From Hyphomicrobiales bacterium (GTDB lineage: Bacteria > Pseudomonadota > Alphaproteobacteria > Rhizobiales > Beijerinckiaceae), in NCBI GenBank assembly GCA_019247795.1, contig JAFBAK010000140.1, forward strand, positions 1-64,000: a stretch of 64,000 bases of DNA, read 5' to 3'. The translations under genes were made by a program, and so were the position numbers. Of this stretch, positions 10,180 to 21,075 are shown in pieces. The first letter of the stretch is position 1, and every line of letters begins with the position of its first letter. Under the pieces are notes generated by a model. The model was not told the origin of the DNA and did not search any database. It was given only the letters and a program-made list of their open reading frames with translations.

Positions 10180-10539
10180 TTAGGGGCTGCCTTCACTGTC
10201 TCTCTCGACGGCGCCCGCGGAAAGCGAGACGGCCCTGCGAGGCCGCAGCGCCGCCGTGCCGTCATGGTTGAGCGCCTCGCGAATCTCCTTGCTCGCCTTG
10301 AACATCGGCACGCGCTTGGCGGCGACCGGAACGCGCTGGCCGGTGCGCGGATTACGCCCGACGCGCGAGCGGCGTTCCTTCGCCGAGAAGGCGCCGAAGC
10401 CTCTGATTTCGACACGATTGCCGTTGGCGAGCGCGTCCGTGATCGCGTCGAGCACGGCCTCGACAGCGGTCTCGGCATCTCGCTGATAAAGACCCGGATA
10501 GGTTCGCATCACGCATTCGACGAGTTCTGACTTGATCAT
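10180..10539 (-). CDS. ihfB: Integration host factor subunit beta
   Basis: [72 protein letters not shown]. Confidence 0.95.
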   Translation of the reverse strand: MIKSELVECVMRTYPGLYQRDAETAVEAVLDAITDALANGNRVEIRGFGAFSAKERRSRVGRNPRTGQRVPVAAKRVPMFKASKEIREALNHDGTAALRPRRAVSLSAGAVERDSEGSP

Positions 10540-10560
10540 TGAGGCCCCCGGCCAGTGCCT

Positions 10561-11523
10561 TCATTCGCCCATGGGCTGCCATAAGGCGAGCAGCCCGCTC
10601 GCCGCCTGTGTCTGCATCGGTCCGCTCGCAGCCGAGAAGATTTTCGAGGCATCCGCCAGGCCCAATTCCGAGAGCGCGCCCATCATGGCGTCTCCGGTCA
10701 GACGCCGCAGCCAGCCACCATGTTCGGCAGTCCAGTTGCGGATCGGTAGCGAGGTGTCAATCCCCTTGTCGCGCTTCAGCCAGTCGAGGGCCTCGTCCTC
10801 GCCGCCGATCCCGTCGATCAGCTTGAGGCTCACCGCTTGCGACCCGGCGAAGACGCGTCCATCCGCGACCTTGGCAAGAGCGTCAGGGTCGAGGTGACGG
10901 CGTTCGCGCACGAGGTTCTTGAACCATGTGAAGGTGTCTCCGACGAGCGCGTTCATCGCCGCTGTCGCCTCGGGCGCCGTCGGCTCGAAGGGGTTGGGCG
11001 AAGCCTTGAGCGGGCTCGACTTGATCATCTCCATCTTTACGCCGAGCGTACCCAGGAGCTGCGTCACATTCGGGTTTTGAAAGATCACTCCGATCGATCC
11101 GACCGCCGACGAGTTGCGGGCAACGATGTGATCGGCGGCGAGCGAAACCATGTACCCGCCGGACGCGGCAAGCGAGCGATCGATGGCCACGATGGGGCGT
11201 TTCTCTCCGACCTTTCTCAAATGCTCGTAGATTTCCTCCGAAGCGGCGGCGCCGCCTCCGGGGCTGTCGATGTCGAGCAGCACGGCTTTGGCGTTCGATT
11301 TTGCCAAGCGGTCGAGCATGCGTGTGAAATCGGCATCATCGAGAATGATGCCGTTGACCTTCACGCGGGCGATGTGCGCGACATTCTCGGCACCGACGCG
11401 AAAGAGCCGGGAGGCTCCGATGAAGATCGCAATGACGGCGAACATGCCCGCGATCACACGCCAGAAGGTCACGCGGCGGCGCAAATATCGGCGTTCGACC
11501 ACGGCGTCGGAGGTCATGCTCAT
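10561..11523 (-). CDS. sppA: Signal peptide peptidase SppA
   Basis: LLDIDSPGGGAAASEEIYEHLRK, AASGGYMVSLAAD, SSAVGSIGVIFQ. Confidence 0.92.
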   Translation of the reverse strand: MSMTSDAVVERRYLRRRVTFWRVIAGMFAVIAIFIGASRLFRVGAENVAHIARVKVNGIILDDADFTRMLDRLAKSNAKAVLLDIDSPGGGAAASEEIYEHLRKVGEKRPIVAIDRSLAASGGYMVSLAADHIVARNSSAVGSIGVIFQNPNVTQLLGTLGVKMEMIKSSPLKASPNPFEPTAPEATAAMNALVGDTFTWFKNLVRERRHLDPDALAKVADGRVFAGSQAVSLKLIDGIGGEDEALDWLKRDKGIDTSLPIRNWTAEHGGWLRRLTGDAMMGALSELGLADASKIFSAASGPMQTQAASGLLALWQPMGE

Positions 11524-11818
11524 GGCGCTAATCTAATCCTCGAAGAGGTGAGAGAGCAAGGAAGATGCGGTGAAGTAAAAGGCCATAAGCCGGTCGCGGA
11601 GATGGCACCGCCGCGCAAATTTTGCGGTGCCGAACGTGTCAAAAAAGAGCAACAAAGACAGTATAAAACCGAGGGTTGCACTTCTCCCGCAAAACGCTCA
11701 CTTCGCGGCGCGCAACCTCGAATTCGCCTATCGGTTTTAACGTGGTTCTCTCGTTTCGATCGGGTCTCGCATCGTTTGCAATGCGAATCGGCCGCGCGAA
11801 TGGCGCGAATTTTGCGGC

Positions 11819-11844
11819 GAGGCGGCATGCAGCCATGCCGCCTC
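11819..11844 (-). terminator. Candidate rpsA transcription terminator hairpin
   Basis: Perfect 11-bp stem gaggcggcatg-cagc-catgccgcctc just past the rpsA stop; weak U-tract on the minus strand. Confidence 0.5.
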
Positions 11845-11854
11845 GGAATTGCAG

Positions 11855-13558
11855 TTACTTCTTCTCGTTGGCGCGGCGCAACGCAGCCCCGAGAATATCG
11901 CCGAGCGAAGCGCCGGAATCGGTCGATCCGAACTGCGCAATCGCTTCCTTCTCCTCCTGCACCTCGAGCGCCTTGATCGAGACGGACACCTTGCGCGCCT
12001 TGCGGTCGAATTGCGTGACCCGCGCATCCACCTTCTCGCCGGCCGCGAAGCGTTCGGGACGCTGATCGCCGCGTTCGCGAGCGAGCTCCGCGCGACGGAT
12101 GAAGGCCGTCAGGTCTGTGCCGACGATCTTCACCTCGAGGCCGGATTCCTTGACCTCGGTGATCTCGCAAGTCACGACGGCGCCCTTCTTCAAATCGCCC
12201 GCCTCGGCGAAAGGATCGCCTTCGAGCTGCTTGATGCCGAGCGAGACGCGCTCCTTCTCGGTGTCGACGTCGAGCACCACGGCCTTGACCATGTCGCCCT
12301 TTTTATACTGCTCGATCACCTCTTCGCCCGGCCGATGCCAATCGAGATCGGAGAGATGCACCATGCCGTCGACATCGCCGGGCAGTCCGATGAACAGACC
12401 GAACTCAGTCTTGTTCTTGACCTCGCCCTCGATCGTCGAGCCGACCGGGTGCGTCTCCTGGAATTCCTCCCAAGGATTGCGCAACGCCTGCTTCAGGCCG
12501 AGCGAGATGCGGCGCTTGACCGAGTCGATCTCGAGCACCACCACCTCCACCTCCTGCGAAGTCGAGACGATTTTGCCGGGATGCACATTCTTTTTGGTCC
12601 AGGACATCTCCGAAACGTGGATCAGGCCCTCGATGCCCGGTTCCAACTCCACGAAAGCACCATAGTCGGTGATGTTCGTGACGCGTCCCTTTAGCTTCAT
12701 GCCGATCGGGTATTTGGCCTCGACGCCCTGCCAGGGATCACCCTGCAGCTGCTTGATGCCGAGCGAGATGCGCTGCGTCTCATGGTTGATGCGAATGATC
12801 TTGACCTTCACGCTCTGCCCGATCGCCACCACCTCGGACGGGTGATTGACGCGCCGCCACGCCATGTCGGTCACGTGCAAGAGGCCATCGATGCCGCCGA
12901 GATCGACGAAGGCGCCGTATTCGGTGACGTTCTTGACGACGCCCTCGATGATTTGGCCTTCCTCGAGGTTGGCGACGATTTGCGAGCGGCTCTCGGCGCG
13001 CGTTTCCTCGAGCACGGTGCGTCGGGAGACGACGATGTTGCCGCGCCGGCGATCCATCTTCAGGATCTGAAAAGGCTGAGGCTGGTTCATCAAGGGGCCG
13101 ACGTCGCGCACCGGACGGATGTCGACCTGGCTCCGGGGCAGGAAGGCCATGGCGCCATCGAGATCGACGGTGTAGCCGCCCTTCACCGAGGCGAAGATCA
13201 CCCCTTGCACCTTCTCATTGGCTTCGAAGGCTTTCTCGAGCTTGCCCCAGCTCTCCTCGCGGCGAGCTTTTTCGCGCGAGATCACCGCCTCGCCGAGCGC
13301 GTTCTCGATCCGGTCGAGATAAACTTCGACCTTGTCTCCCACCTTGAGCCCACCGTCCTTCCCGGGGGCCTGGAATTCCTTCAAAGGCACCCGGCCTTCA
13401 GTCTTGAGGCCGACATCGATGACGGCCACATCCTTCTCGATCGCGACGACCGTCCCTTCGACGACGCCTCCCTCGATCGCGTTCGACCTCTGGAAGGATT
13501 CTTCCAGCAACGCCGCAAAGTCTTCGCGCCCCGGAGCGCGGTCAAAAGCAACTGACAT
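11855..13558 (-). CDS. rpsA: 30S ribosomal protein S1
   Basis: Tandem S1 domains (VKNVTEYGAFVDLGGIDGLLHVTDMAWRR etc.); start at MSVAFDRAPGREDFAALLEES. Confidence 0.96.
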   Translation of the reverse strand: MSVAFDRAPGREDFAALLEESFQRSNAIEGGVVEGTVVAIEKDVAVIDVGLKTEGRVPLKEFQAPGKDGGLKVGDKVEVYLDRIENALGEAVISREKARREESWGKLEKAFEANEKVQGVIFASVKGGYTVDLDGAMAFLPRSQVDIRPVRDVGPLMNQPQPFQILKMDRRRGNIVVSRRTVLEETRAESRSQIVANLEEGQIIEGVVKNVTEYGAFVDLGGIDGLLHVTDMAWRRVNHPSEVVAIGQSVKVKIIRINHETQRISLGIKQLQGDPWQGVEAKYPIGMKLKGRVTNITDYGAFVELEPGIEGLIHVSEMSWTKKNVHPGKIVSTSQEVEVVVLEIDSVKRRISLGLKQALRNPWEEFQETHPVGSTIEGEVKNKTEFGLFIGLPGDVDGMVHLSDLDWHRPGEEVIEQYKKGDMVKAVVLDVDTEKERVSLGIKQLEGDPFAEAGDLKKGAVVTCEITEVKESGLEVKIVGTDLTAFIRRAELARERGDQRPERFAAGEKVDARVTQFDRKARKVSVSIKALEVQEEKEAIAQFGSTDSGASLGDILGAALRRANEKK

Positions 13559-13825
13559 TCTGTCTCCCAAAAAGCCCTTCGAGGGCGTGGCGCCGGCGTG
13601 TTCGAGTGATCGGGCTCCTTTCCGCCGACATTCGCCGAGACGGGCCGAGGGTCCGGCATCGACGAAAGCACCGCTCGTGGAGCGGGCCGGCGCGAGCCGG
13701 CGGGCAGGAGCATGGTTCAAGTCAGCAATATCAGGCAGGTGCAATGCCTATCGGGCCGCAGCGGTTTCGTCCGCTACGGCCCGTCGAGCCACGTCTACAT
13801 AGCAACGGGCGAGACCAAGAGCAAT

Positions 13826-13870
13826 ACTCGAGGTCCATGCACTCGAGGTCCATGCACTCGAGGTCCATGC
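13826..13870. repeat. Tandem repeat, 3 x 15 bp (actcgaggtccatgc)
   Basis: Three exact consecutive copies in the rpsA upstream region. Confidence 0.95.
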
Positions 13871-13874
13871 GGGC

Positions 13875-13926
13875 AGAGCATGATCCGGTAGGATGGCTGC
13901 CGATTTTTCCGACAAGATGATGCTGC
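13875..13926 (+). repeat. Degenerate second copy of the Rhizobiales-type palindromic repeat
   Basis: agagcatgatccggtaggatggctgccgatttttccgacaagatgatgct shares both ends with the copy at 1967-2037. Confidence 0.6.
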
Positions 13927-14062
13927 GCTGAAAATCGCGTGCATTGATTCATGGCTCTCGCGCGAGGCGCGCTCGCGGCTCAGGGTGCCGGAAGGCCGTC
14001 TTGCGGCCGCCCCAAACTCGGCGGATGATCGCAGCGTCGAGCTTTCCCGAAGGAACGGAGCG

Positions 14063-14881
14063 ATGAGGCTCGCTGGCAAGACGGTCCTGATCACCGGATC
14101 GACCGACGGCGTCGGCCGCGTGGTTGCGAAGCGCGTGGCCGCTGAGGGTGCGCGCGTCCTCGTCCATGGCCGCAACCTCGACCGTGGCGAGAGCCTCATT
14201 GGCGAGTTGCGCGCCGATGGCCATGTCGACGCGGATTTCCTCGAGGCTGATCTCTCCTCCCTCGCAGAGGTGCGCAAGCTTGCGCTCGCGATCGAGACGA
14301 GCGAGGCGCGGCTCGATATCCTCATAAACAACGCGGGCATCGGTTCGGGCGGCGTCACCGGAAAGCGTGAACTGAGCGTCGATGGGTACGAGTTGCGCTT
14401 TGCCGTCAACTATCTCGCGGGCTTCCTGCTCACGCATCTCCTTTTGCGGAAGCTGCTCGCGAGCACGCCATCGCGCATCGTCAATGTCGCTTCTCTCGGT
14501 CAGGCGCCGATCGATTTCGCCGATGTCATGATCGCGCGCGGATACACGGGTTCACGCGCCTATTCGCAAAGCAAGCTCGCGCAGATCATGTTCACCATCG
14601 ACCTGCACGAGGAGCTCGCCGGCAAAGGCGTTACCGCGAACTGCCTTCATCCGGCGACCTACATGAACACCAACATGGTGCGCCAATCCGGCACCACGCC
14701 GATCAGCACCGTCGAGGAAGGCGCGGATGCCATCATGAATCTCGTGGTTTCGCCCGAGCTCGAAGGCCGCGGCGGCAGATTTTTCGATCGGCAGCGCGAA
14801 GCACGCGCCCAGCCTCAAGCCTATGACCCGGCGGCCCGTGCCCGGCTACGCACGCTGAGCTTGCGTCTCACCGGGCTTTAG
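14063..14881 (+). CDS. Short-chain dehydrogenase/reductase
   Basis: GKTVLITGSTDGVGR, NNAG, YSQSKLAQ. Confidence 0.9.
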   Translation: MRLAGKTVLITGSTDGVGRVVAKRVAAEGARVLVHGRNLDRGESLIGELRADGHVDADFLEADLSSLAEVRKLALAIETSEARLDILINNAGIGSGGVTGKRELSVDGYELRFAVNYLAGFLLTHLLLRKLLASTPSRIVNVASLGQAPIDFADVMIARGYTGSRAYSQSKLAQIMFTIDLHEELAGKGVTANCLHPATYMNTNMVRQSGTTPISTVEEGADAIMNLVVSPELEGRGGRFFDRQREARAQPQAYDPAARARLRTLSLRLTGL

Positions 14882-14939
14882 CCCTTGCCATCGAGTTTCG
14901 ATTACATCCGCGACGGCGACGAAATGCCGGCGCGGCTCG

Positions 14940-16250
14940 TCACGCGGCGACGGCCCACTGGTCAGGATCGTCCGTTTGACCGATCAGAGCGAGGCCGTAA
15001 GCGATTGACTCGAATTGATCGGCAGAAGTGAGCTTTTCCTTGCCGAAGCGGTCCGCAAACAGCTGCTGGACCGCCGGCACGAACGAAGAGCCACCCGTCA
15101 AAAACACCTTTTCCACGTCACGCGGTCCAAGCCTCGCTTTTCTCAGAGCCTGATCGACCGTCGTCCCGATACGCGCCAAGTCCTCGTCTATCCAGCTTTC
15201 GAAATCCGCACGCGTGATTGCCGCGCGAATATCGAGATTGCCCTCGACGAACCGAAATTCGACGATATCGCTTGTCGACAGCGCGACCTTGGCCGCTGAG
15301 ACCGCGCGGTAGAGAGAAAAGCCGAGATCGAGCTCGATGAGGGCAATGAAATCGAGAAGCAGCGCCGGTTCGAGAGCGGCGCGCGCCAGCTCCCGCAATT
15401 CGCGCAGATCGGCGCTTCCCTTCATGAGCGCGAGCTCATGCCAGCGCGCCAGCTTCGCATAATAGTGGTTCGGAAGCGGCAGCACCTTGCCAAATGAACG
15501 ATAGCTGCCCCCCTTGCCGAGACGAGGCGAAATCACACGGTCGATGATCCGGTAGTCGAAGCTGTCCCCAGCGATGCCGATGCCGGCATGACCGAGCGGC
15601 TCCGCACGCAGGGCACCCGCCATTCGCGAGAAACGCATGATGGAGAAGTCGCTCGTGCCGCCGCCAAAATCGGCGACCAGCACCGTCGCATCCCGGTCGA
15701 GACGGCGGGCGAATGAGAAGGCCGCCCCGACAGGTTCGTAGACGTAGCAGGAGTTCCTGGCTCCGAGCCGGTCGAAGGCGTCGCGATAGCGCTGCATCGC
15801 CAGCGCGTCGTCAGGAGCGGCGCCGGCGAAACGCACCGGCCGGCCGATCATGACCCGCGAGGTCGAAAGGTCCAAATCTGTCCCGGCGTGGCGCGTCAGT
15901 GTTCGAAGAAAGGCCGCGAGCAAGTCCTCGAACTGGTAGCGCTGCCTGAGTATCAGGGTCGATTGGAAGGCTCTGCTTGCAGCGAAGGATTTGAACGACT
16001 GCATGAAACGGAGCACAGCGTCCCTTTCCAGCACTCGTTCGATGGCCCAAGCGCCGCCCTCAGCGCTCGGCAGCCCGCTGCCTTGCCGCTCCTGCCAGAA
16101 GCACAACGCTGAGGCGTAGACGCTCTGCCTCGTTCCGCCATGCTCGAACCGAACTGCCTCCACCTTTCCCCTGTCCGTCGCAATCGCGACAACCGTGTTG
16201 CTGGTGCCGAAATCGACGCCGATCGACACGGCGGGCGGGGCGCTCGGCAT
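14940..16250 (-). CDS. Hsp70 family protein (YegD-like)
   Basis: VSIGVDFGTSNTVVAIA, VADFGGGTSDFSIM, VFLTGGSSFVPAVQQLFADRF; lacks a full DnaK C-terminal substrate-binding region. Confidence 0.88.
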   Translation of the reverse strand: MPSAPPAVSIGVDFGTSNTVVAIATDRGKVEAVRFEHGGTRQSVYASALCFWQERQGSGLPSAEGGAWAIERVLERDAVLRFMQSFKSFAASRAFQSTLILRQRYQFEDLLAAFLRTLTRHAGTDLDLSTSRVMIGRPVRFAGAAPDDALAMQRYRDAFDRLGARNSCYVYEPVGAAFSFARRLDRDATVLVADFGGGTSDFSIMRFSRMAGALRAEPLGHAGIGIAGDSFDYRIIDRVISPRLGKGGSYRSFGKVLPLPNHYYAKLARWHELALMKGSADLRELRELARAALEPALLLDFIALIELDLGFSLYRAVSAAKVALSTSDIVEFRFVEGNLDIRAAITRADFESWIDEDLARIGTTVDQALRKARLGPRDVEKVFLTGGSSFVPAVQQLFADRFGKEKLTSADQFESIAYGLALIGQTDDPDQWAVAA

Positions 16251-16390
16251 GAGAGGCTCGGATCGAGGAAATGGAGGGGCCGACCTCTAGCGGCCGCGCT
16301 TCGTCCTGACAAGTCCGTGTTGCTGGCTCAGCAGATCCGGCCACTCCTCATTTGCGACGAAGCTCACTTGCGTCGGTCATGCTCGTATCG

Positions 16391-17089
16391 TCAGGGCTTT
16401 TCCGAGATGTGCGGAAGCTCCGTCTTGGCCGGACCACGTGGGGCGATATCGGCCGGCTCACGTCGCGTGCGTTTCTTCTCGGCGATGACGGCAAGAGCCG
16501 CCGAGAGCGCGGCTTGTGCATCGAGGTTCGTGGTGTCGATGAGGATGGCATCAGGTGCTTGCCGCAAAGGGGAGGCCGAGCGCGTCGAATCGCGCTCGTC
16601 GCGACGACGGATATCGGCGAGCACCGTGTCGTAATCGAGCGGAGCTCCGCCGAGCACGAGTTCGCGCCAGCGGCGCCGCGCGCGTTCCTCGGCGGAAGCG
16701 GTGACGAATAGCTTCACCTCGGCATTGGGGCAGATCACGGTGCCGATGTCGCGCCCATCGATGACAGCGCCCCCGGGCTGGCAAGCAAATGACCGTTGCA
16801 GATCGACGAGCGCGGCCCGCACCGACGGATAGGCCGCGATCCGAGACGCTGCCTCTCCCATCGGCGCGCCCCTTAGCGTCGCGGCTTCGAGCTTGGAAAG
16901 GTCGAGCGATGCGGCAGACGCGGTGGCCGCGTCTTCGTCCTCGAGAGGGCACCCGCGATCGATGAGGCTCTTCGCCACGGCCCGATAGAGGAGGCCCGAA
17001 TCGAGATGAGCGAGACCGCAATGCGCGGCGACGGCCTTGGCGAGCGTGCCCTTTCCCGAAGCGGCCGGACCGTCGATCGCGATGATCAC
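16391..17089 (-). CDS. cmk: Cytidylate kinase
   Basis: [60 protein letters not shown]. Confidence 0.95.
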   Translation of the reverse strand: MIIAIDGPAASGKGTLAKAVAAHCGLAHLDSGLLYRAVAKSLIDRGCPLEDEDAATASAASLDLSKLEAATLRGAPMGEAASRIAAYPSVRAALVDLQRSFACQPGGAVIDGRDIGTVICPNAEVKLFVTASAEERARRRWRELVLGGAPLDYDTVLADIRRRDERDSTRSASPLRQAPDAILIDTTNLDAQAALSAALAVIAEKKRTRREPADIAPRGPAKTELPHISEKP

Positions 17090-18447
17090 CTCGACGTCGC
17101 TCCGGCGAAATTGCCGCCGAGCCCGCTCATGATGTCGAGGAAGTCGGGAAAACTCGTGGCGATCATCGTGGTGTCATCGACAGTGACCGGGCGGCTCGCG
17201 GCGAGGCCCATGACGAGGAAGCTCATCGCGATACGATGATCGAGATGGGTCTTCACCTCTCCACCGCCCTCGACTTCGCCATTTCCGCCCTGGATGACGA
17301 GATCGTCGCCCTCGACGCAATGCACGACACCGCAAGCCGCAAGGCCCGCCGAGACTGCCGCGAGCCGATCGCTTTCCTTCACCCGCAACTCGCTCAAGCC
17401 GCGCAAGCGTGTCTCGCCGCGCGCGAAGGCCGCGGCGACGGCGATCACCGGATATTCATCGATCATAGAGGGAGCGCGCGCAGCCGGCACATCGGTGCCG
17501 CGAAGCTCGCTCGCCCGCACACGCAAGTCCGCGATCTCCTCGCCGCCTTCCTGGCGCGGATTCACGGCCTCGATGCGAGCGCCCATGTCCCGTAGCGTGG
17601 CCAGGAAGCCCGTGCGCAACGGGTTGAGCATCACGCCTTCGACGACGACATCCGAGCCTTCGACGATAGAGGCGGCAACGATCGGAAAGGCAGCCGAAGA
17701 TGGATCGCCCGGGACGATGACAGGCGCCGGCCGCAGCTCCGGCTGGCCGGTGAGCGTAATTCGCCGCCCCCCCTCTCCCTGCGGCGCAACATCGACCTGT
17801 GCGCCGAAATGACGAAGCATGCGCTCGGTGTGGTCGCGCGACGCTTCGGTCTCGACCACCGTGGTGCATCCGGGTGCGTTGAGGCCGGCGAGCAGAACCG
17901 CCGATTTGATTTGGGCCGAGGCGACGGGCGTCCGGTATTCGATAGGGGCCGCGTGGCGGGCTCCCGCGATGGTGATCGGGCAGCGGCCGCCCTCGGCCTC
18001 GGCCACGACCTGCGCGCCCATGCGTGACAGCGGGTCAAGAATACGCCGCATCGGCCTTTTGCGAAGCGACGCATCACCGTCGAAAGTGGCGCTGATCGGA
18101 TGGCCGCCCACGACGCCCATCATCAACCGCGTACCGGTCCCGGCGTTACCGAAATCGAGAACCCCGTCCGGCTCGACAAGGCCGCCGATCCCCACGCCCC
18201 GTACATTCCAGAGTCCCTGGCCACCCCGCTCGACCGCGGCGCCGAGCTGACGGCAGGCCTGGGCAGTGCGCAGCACGTCATCGCTCTCGAGCAGGCCTTC
18301 CACGCTGGTTTTCCCGATGGACAAAAGCCCCAGGATCAAGGCCCGATGCGAGGTGGATTTATCGCCGGGAACCCGCATGCGCCCGGCGAGCGCGCCGGAC
18401 CGTTTGGCCGTGAGCGGCCGTGCCCCGAGGGAGTCGGAGGCGGACAT
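17086..18447 (-). CDS. aroA: 3-phosphoshikimate 1-carboxyvinyltransferase
   Basis: [47 protein letters not shown]; start at [12 protein letters not shown]; overlaps cmk by 4 nt. Confidence 0.95.
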   Translation of the reverse strand: MSASDSLGARPLTAKRSGALAGRMRVPGDKSTSHRALILGLLSIGKTSVEGLLESDDVLRTAQACRQLGAAVERGGQGLWNVRGVGIGGLVEPDGVLDFGNAGTGTRLMMGVVGGHPISATFDGDASLRKRPMRRILDPLSRMGAQVVAEAEGGRCPITIAGARHAAPIEYRTPVASAQIKSAVLLAGLNAPGCTTVVETEASRDHTERMLRHFGAQVDVAPQGEGGRRITLTGQPELRPAPVIVPGDPSSAAFPIVAASIVEGSDVVVEGVMLNPLRTGFLATLRDMGARIEAVNPRQEGGEEIADLRVRASELRGTDVPAARAPSMIDEYPVIAVAAAFARGETRLRGLSELRVKESDRLAAVSAGLAACGVVHCVEGDDLVIQGGNGEVEGGGEVKTHLDHRIAMSFLVMGLAASRPVTVDDTTMIATSFPDFLDIMSGLGGNFAGATSR

Positions 18448-18805
18448 GCATATTCCTCTCTTCACTATGCCCACGCCACGCCGGCAAGTTGCGAGTGCGC
18501 CCGGTCGGCTTGTCGCGCGGGCTCGACGGTGCGTCAAGACGGGGCGGCGCCTAGCCTTCGCCAATTTCGAGGCCATTGCGGGGCCTACGCAATTCGACTG
18601 AAAAACATTGAACAATCACGATAAGCATGCAGCGACAGAGTATTCATTTTACGTAAAGTATAAAACAAAAGCCCTTGATGCAGCGTATTTTGGTTAAACT
18701 TTACGTTCCCTTTCTGTCCCTATACTCAGCCAAAATCGGGTGCAAACGATACTCCGATCGGGCCCATCGCCGGCTTTTCCAGCGTTTCACCGAAGAGGGC
18801 GCGTG

Positions 18806-19618
18806 ATGAAAGCCGCCTCCTTGCTTTCGCTTTGTTTCACCTTCGCCTTGTTGCATGCGCCTTCGGCGGCGTGGGCGCAGCTCTACAACGTGCCGACGCG
18901 CGCCAATACGGGTTCGGTGGGCGGCGGCAACAGCGACACCGGGCGCAATTCCCAAGCAACAGAGCTTGGAGGCGGTTTCATCGAGCTTGTCGCAACAGGG
19001 CCTTTGACGGGATCGTCTCGGCCCGAGACAGCGTCGATGCTCCAGGGAGCAGCGTCAGGTGAAGCCTATGGCGTGCCGCCCTTCGGCCCGGCGCCGCAAC
19101 GCGCCCGGGCGCTGGCTTACGCGCCCTTGGCGGCCGAAACCTATGCACATCCGCGCCCGGTGCTCTCGGAGCCCGAAGCCGAATTTCGTCGCCAGGAAGT
19201 GGAATATCACGGGGAGGAAGCGCCCGGCACGGTCATTATCGACACGCCCGAAAAATTCCTGTTCCTCGTCGAGCCGGGCGGGCGCGCCCTTCGCTACGGC
19301 ATCGGTGTCGGCCGGCCGGGCTTCGAATGGGCTGGGATAAAGACCATCACCCGCAAAGCCGAATGGCCGGGCTGGACGCCGCCTTCGGAAATGCTCAAGC
19401 GTCGACCGGATCTGCCGCCACACATGGACGGCGGTCTCGGCAACCCGCTCGGCGCTCGCGCGCTCTATCTCGGCTCAACGCTTTATCGGATTCACGGCAC
19501 GAATGAGCCCGAGACCATCGGCAAAGCCGTTTCGTCCGGCTGCATTCGCATGCTCAACGACGATGTGGTCGATCTTTATGGTCGCGTGAGAATCGGCACC
19601 CGCGTCGTGGTCATGTAG
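18806..19618 (+). CDS. L,D-transpeptidase (YkuD domain), secreted
   Basis: Signal peptide MKAASLLSLCFTFALLHAPSAAWA; C-terminal YRIHGTNEPETIGKAVSSGCIRMLNDDVVDLYGRV catalytic motif. Confidence 0.93.
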   Translation: MKAASLLSLCFTFALLHAPSAAWAQLYNVPTRANTGSVGGGNSDTGRNSQATELGGGFIELVATGPLTGSSRPETASMLQGAASGEAYGVPPFGPAPQRARALAYAPLAAETYAHPRPVLSEPEAEFRRQEVEYHGEEAPGTVIIDTPEKFLFLVEPGGRALRYGIGVGRPGFEWAGIKTITRKAEWPGWTPPSEMLKRRPDLPPHMDGGLGNPLGARALYLGSTLYRIHGTNEPETIGKAVSSGCIRMLNDDVVDLYGRVRIGTRVVVM

Positions 19619-19654
19619 CTCGAGCCCCCGATCTCACCTCGAGAACCTTAAACG

Positions 19655-20551
19655 CTACACGTCGCCGGAAAAGCCGGAATCGTCACCGAACGAGCCCGAA
19701 TCGTCGAAGTTGCCGGAATCGTCGGAAGAACCGTCATCCTCATCCCGATCGGAAGGCGAATCCTGCGAATTATCATAAGAAGCATCGACCGGCCGGTCGC
19801 GATCCGAGCTATTCCAGTTTCCACTGCTGTCATTGCCGGCGCTATCACTTCCACCATTGTTTTGGGAAAATGCGTCCTGCCGATTGGCGGCCTCGTTGTC
19901 GCCGAAGCCGCTCTGGCCGAAGGAGCCGAGGCTCGTTCCGGCGCCGGAGCCAAATCCCAGACCCGAATGATGGCCGAAGGCACTGGTCAGCGCATTTGCC
20001 AATACCATGCCGCCGGCGACGCCCGCGGCTGTCGACATGGCGTTTTGGAGGAAGCCGCCCCCTTGTGTCGCCCCACCCCAAGGCTGGCCGGCCAAAGCCT
20101 GCCCCCCCGAAGGCTGGCCGTAACCCGGTTGGTTGCCCCAAGGGCCGCCCGGTTGTGGCGCGCTGCCCGACATCGGCCCCGAAGGGGGTGGCCCGCCCGG
20201 CTGAGAATACGCGGTGCGCGGGGGCGGGGTTTGCGCCGGCGCGGACCTCCCCGCAAGTGGTGGGCCGGAGGCGCCGAAAAGGCTCGAGAGAAAGCCGCCC
20301 GATTGCGGCCGTCTCTGCTCTTCCTCTCGTGCTTGCTGAAGTTGTTGCTCGAGCGTCTCGATACGCTGCTGCAGATTGGCTAGGGCCTGTTCGTTGACAT
20401 AGACCAGCTGCGCCATCGCATAAGGCGCGTAGGGCTGCTGCGCGACGAGATCGTTGATCAGCCTTTCGGCCTCGGGGTCACGCGGACGGCTCTCGGCGGC
20501 TTTCAGCCGCTCGAAGATGCCGAGGATCACTTGGCGCTCTTCGGGGGTCAT
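19655..20551 (-). CDS. DUF2076 domain-containing protein
   Basis: MTPEERQVILGIFERLKAAESRPRDPEAERLINDLVAQQPYAPYAMAQLVYVNEQAL; Gly/Ser/Asp-rich tail. Confidence 0.88.
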   Translation of the reverse strand: MTPEERQVILGIFERLKAAESRPRDPEAERLINDLVAQQPYAPYAMAQLVYVNEQALANLQQRIETLEQQLQQAREEEQRRPQSGGFLSSLFGASGPPLAGRSAPAQTPPPRTAYSQPGGPPPSGPMSGSAPQPGGPWGNQPGYGQPSGGQALAGQPWGGATQGGGFLQNAMSTAAGVAGGMVLANALTSAFGHHSGLGFGSGAGTSLGSFGQSGFGDNEAANRQDAFSQNNGGSDSAGNDSSGNWNSSDRDRPVDASYDNSQDSPSDRDEDDGSSDDSGNFDDSGSFGDDSGFSGDV

Positions 20552-20872
20552 GGTTTTGCCTCCTTTGGGCGGGGGTCAGGTCGTCTGACGCGATCGGTCC
20601 ATCTGACAAATGCGCTGCAGGAGGATATGCGGGCGATGCCGAGCCGTTCTCGAAGAATAGCGCCATTCGCCACGCGAGCCTCACTCTGCAACGCGAGTAG
20701 TGGCCTCGCCGATCCTTGCCTATTTCGAACCTTCGGGTCACTTAAGTGGCGACCGTGAAGGTCGCAAGAGCGACGCTTGCTCGTTCAGCCGCCACTTGCT
20801 AGCGATGCAAGAGGTCGTGAGACCCTTCCGCTTCTAGGTCAGCCGAAATCGAGGCGGGCGGATGGGCCGGAC

Positions 20873-20948
20873 GCCGGTTTAGCTCAGCTGGTAGAGCAAC
20901 CGCCTTGTAAGCGGTAGGTCGGGGGTTCGACTCCCTCAACCGGCACCA
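20873..20948 (+). tRNA. tRNA-Thr (anticodon TGT), CCA encoded
   Basis: gccggtttagctcagctggtagagcaaccgccttgtaagcggtaggtcgggggttcgactccctcaaccggcacca folds as a cloverleaf; T-loop ggttcgactcc. Confidence 0.96.
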
Positions 20949-21075
20949 TTTTCGATTTGCCGTCTGTGTACTCGCCAGATTTGGCGTTACGACGCTGCGG
21001 ACACCGAAATCGAGCTCCAGTTCCGGCAGGCACGTGGACGGTTAAAAGGAGAGAAGCGCCAGGAGAGGAGTGCCG

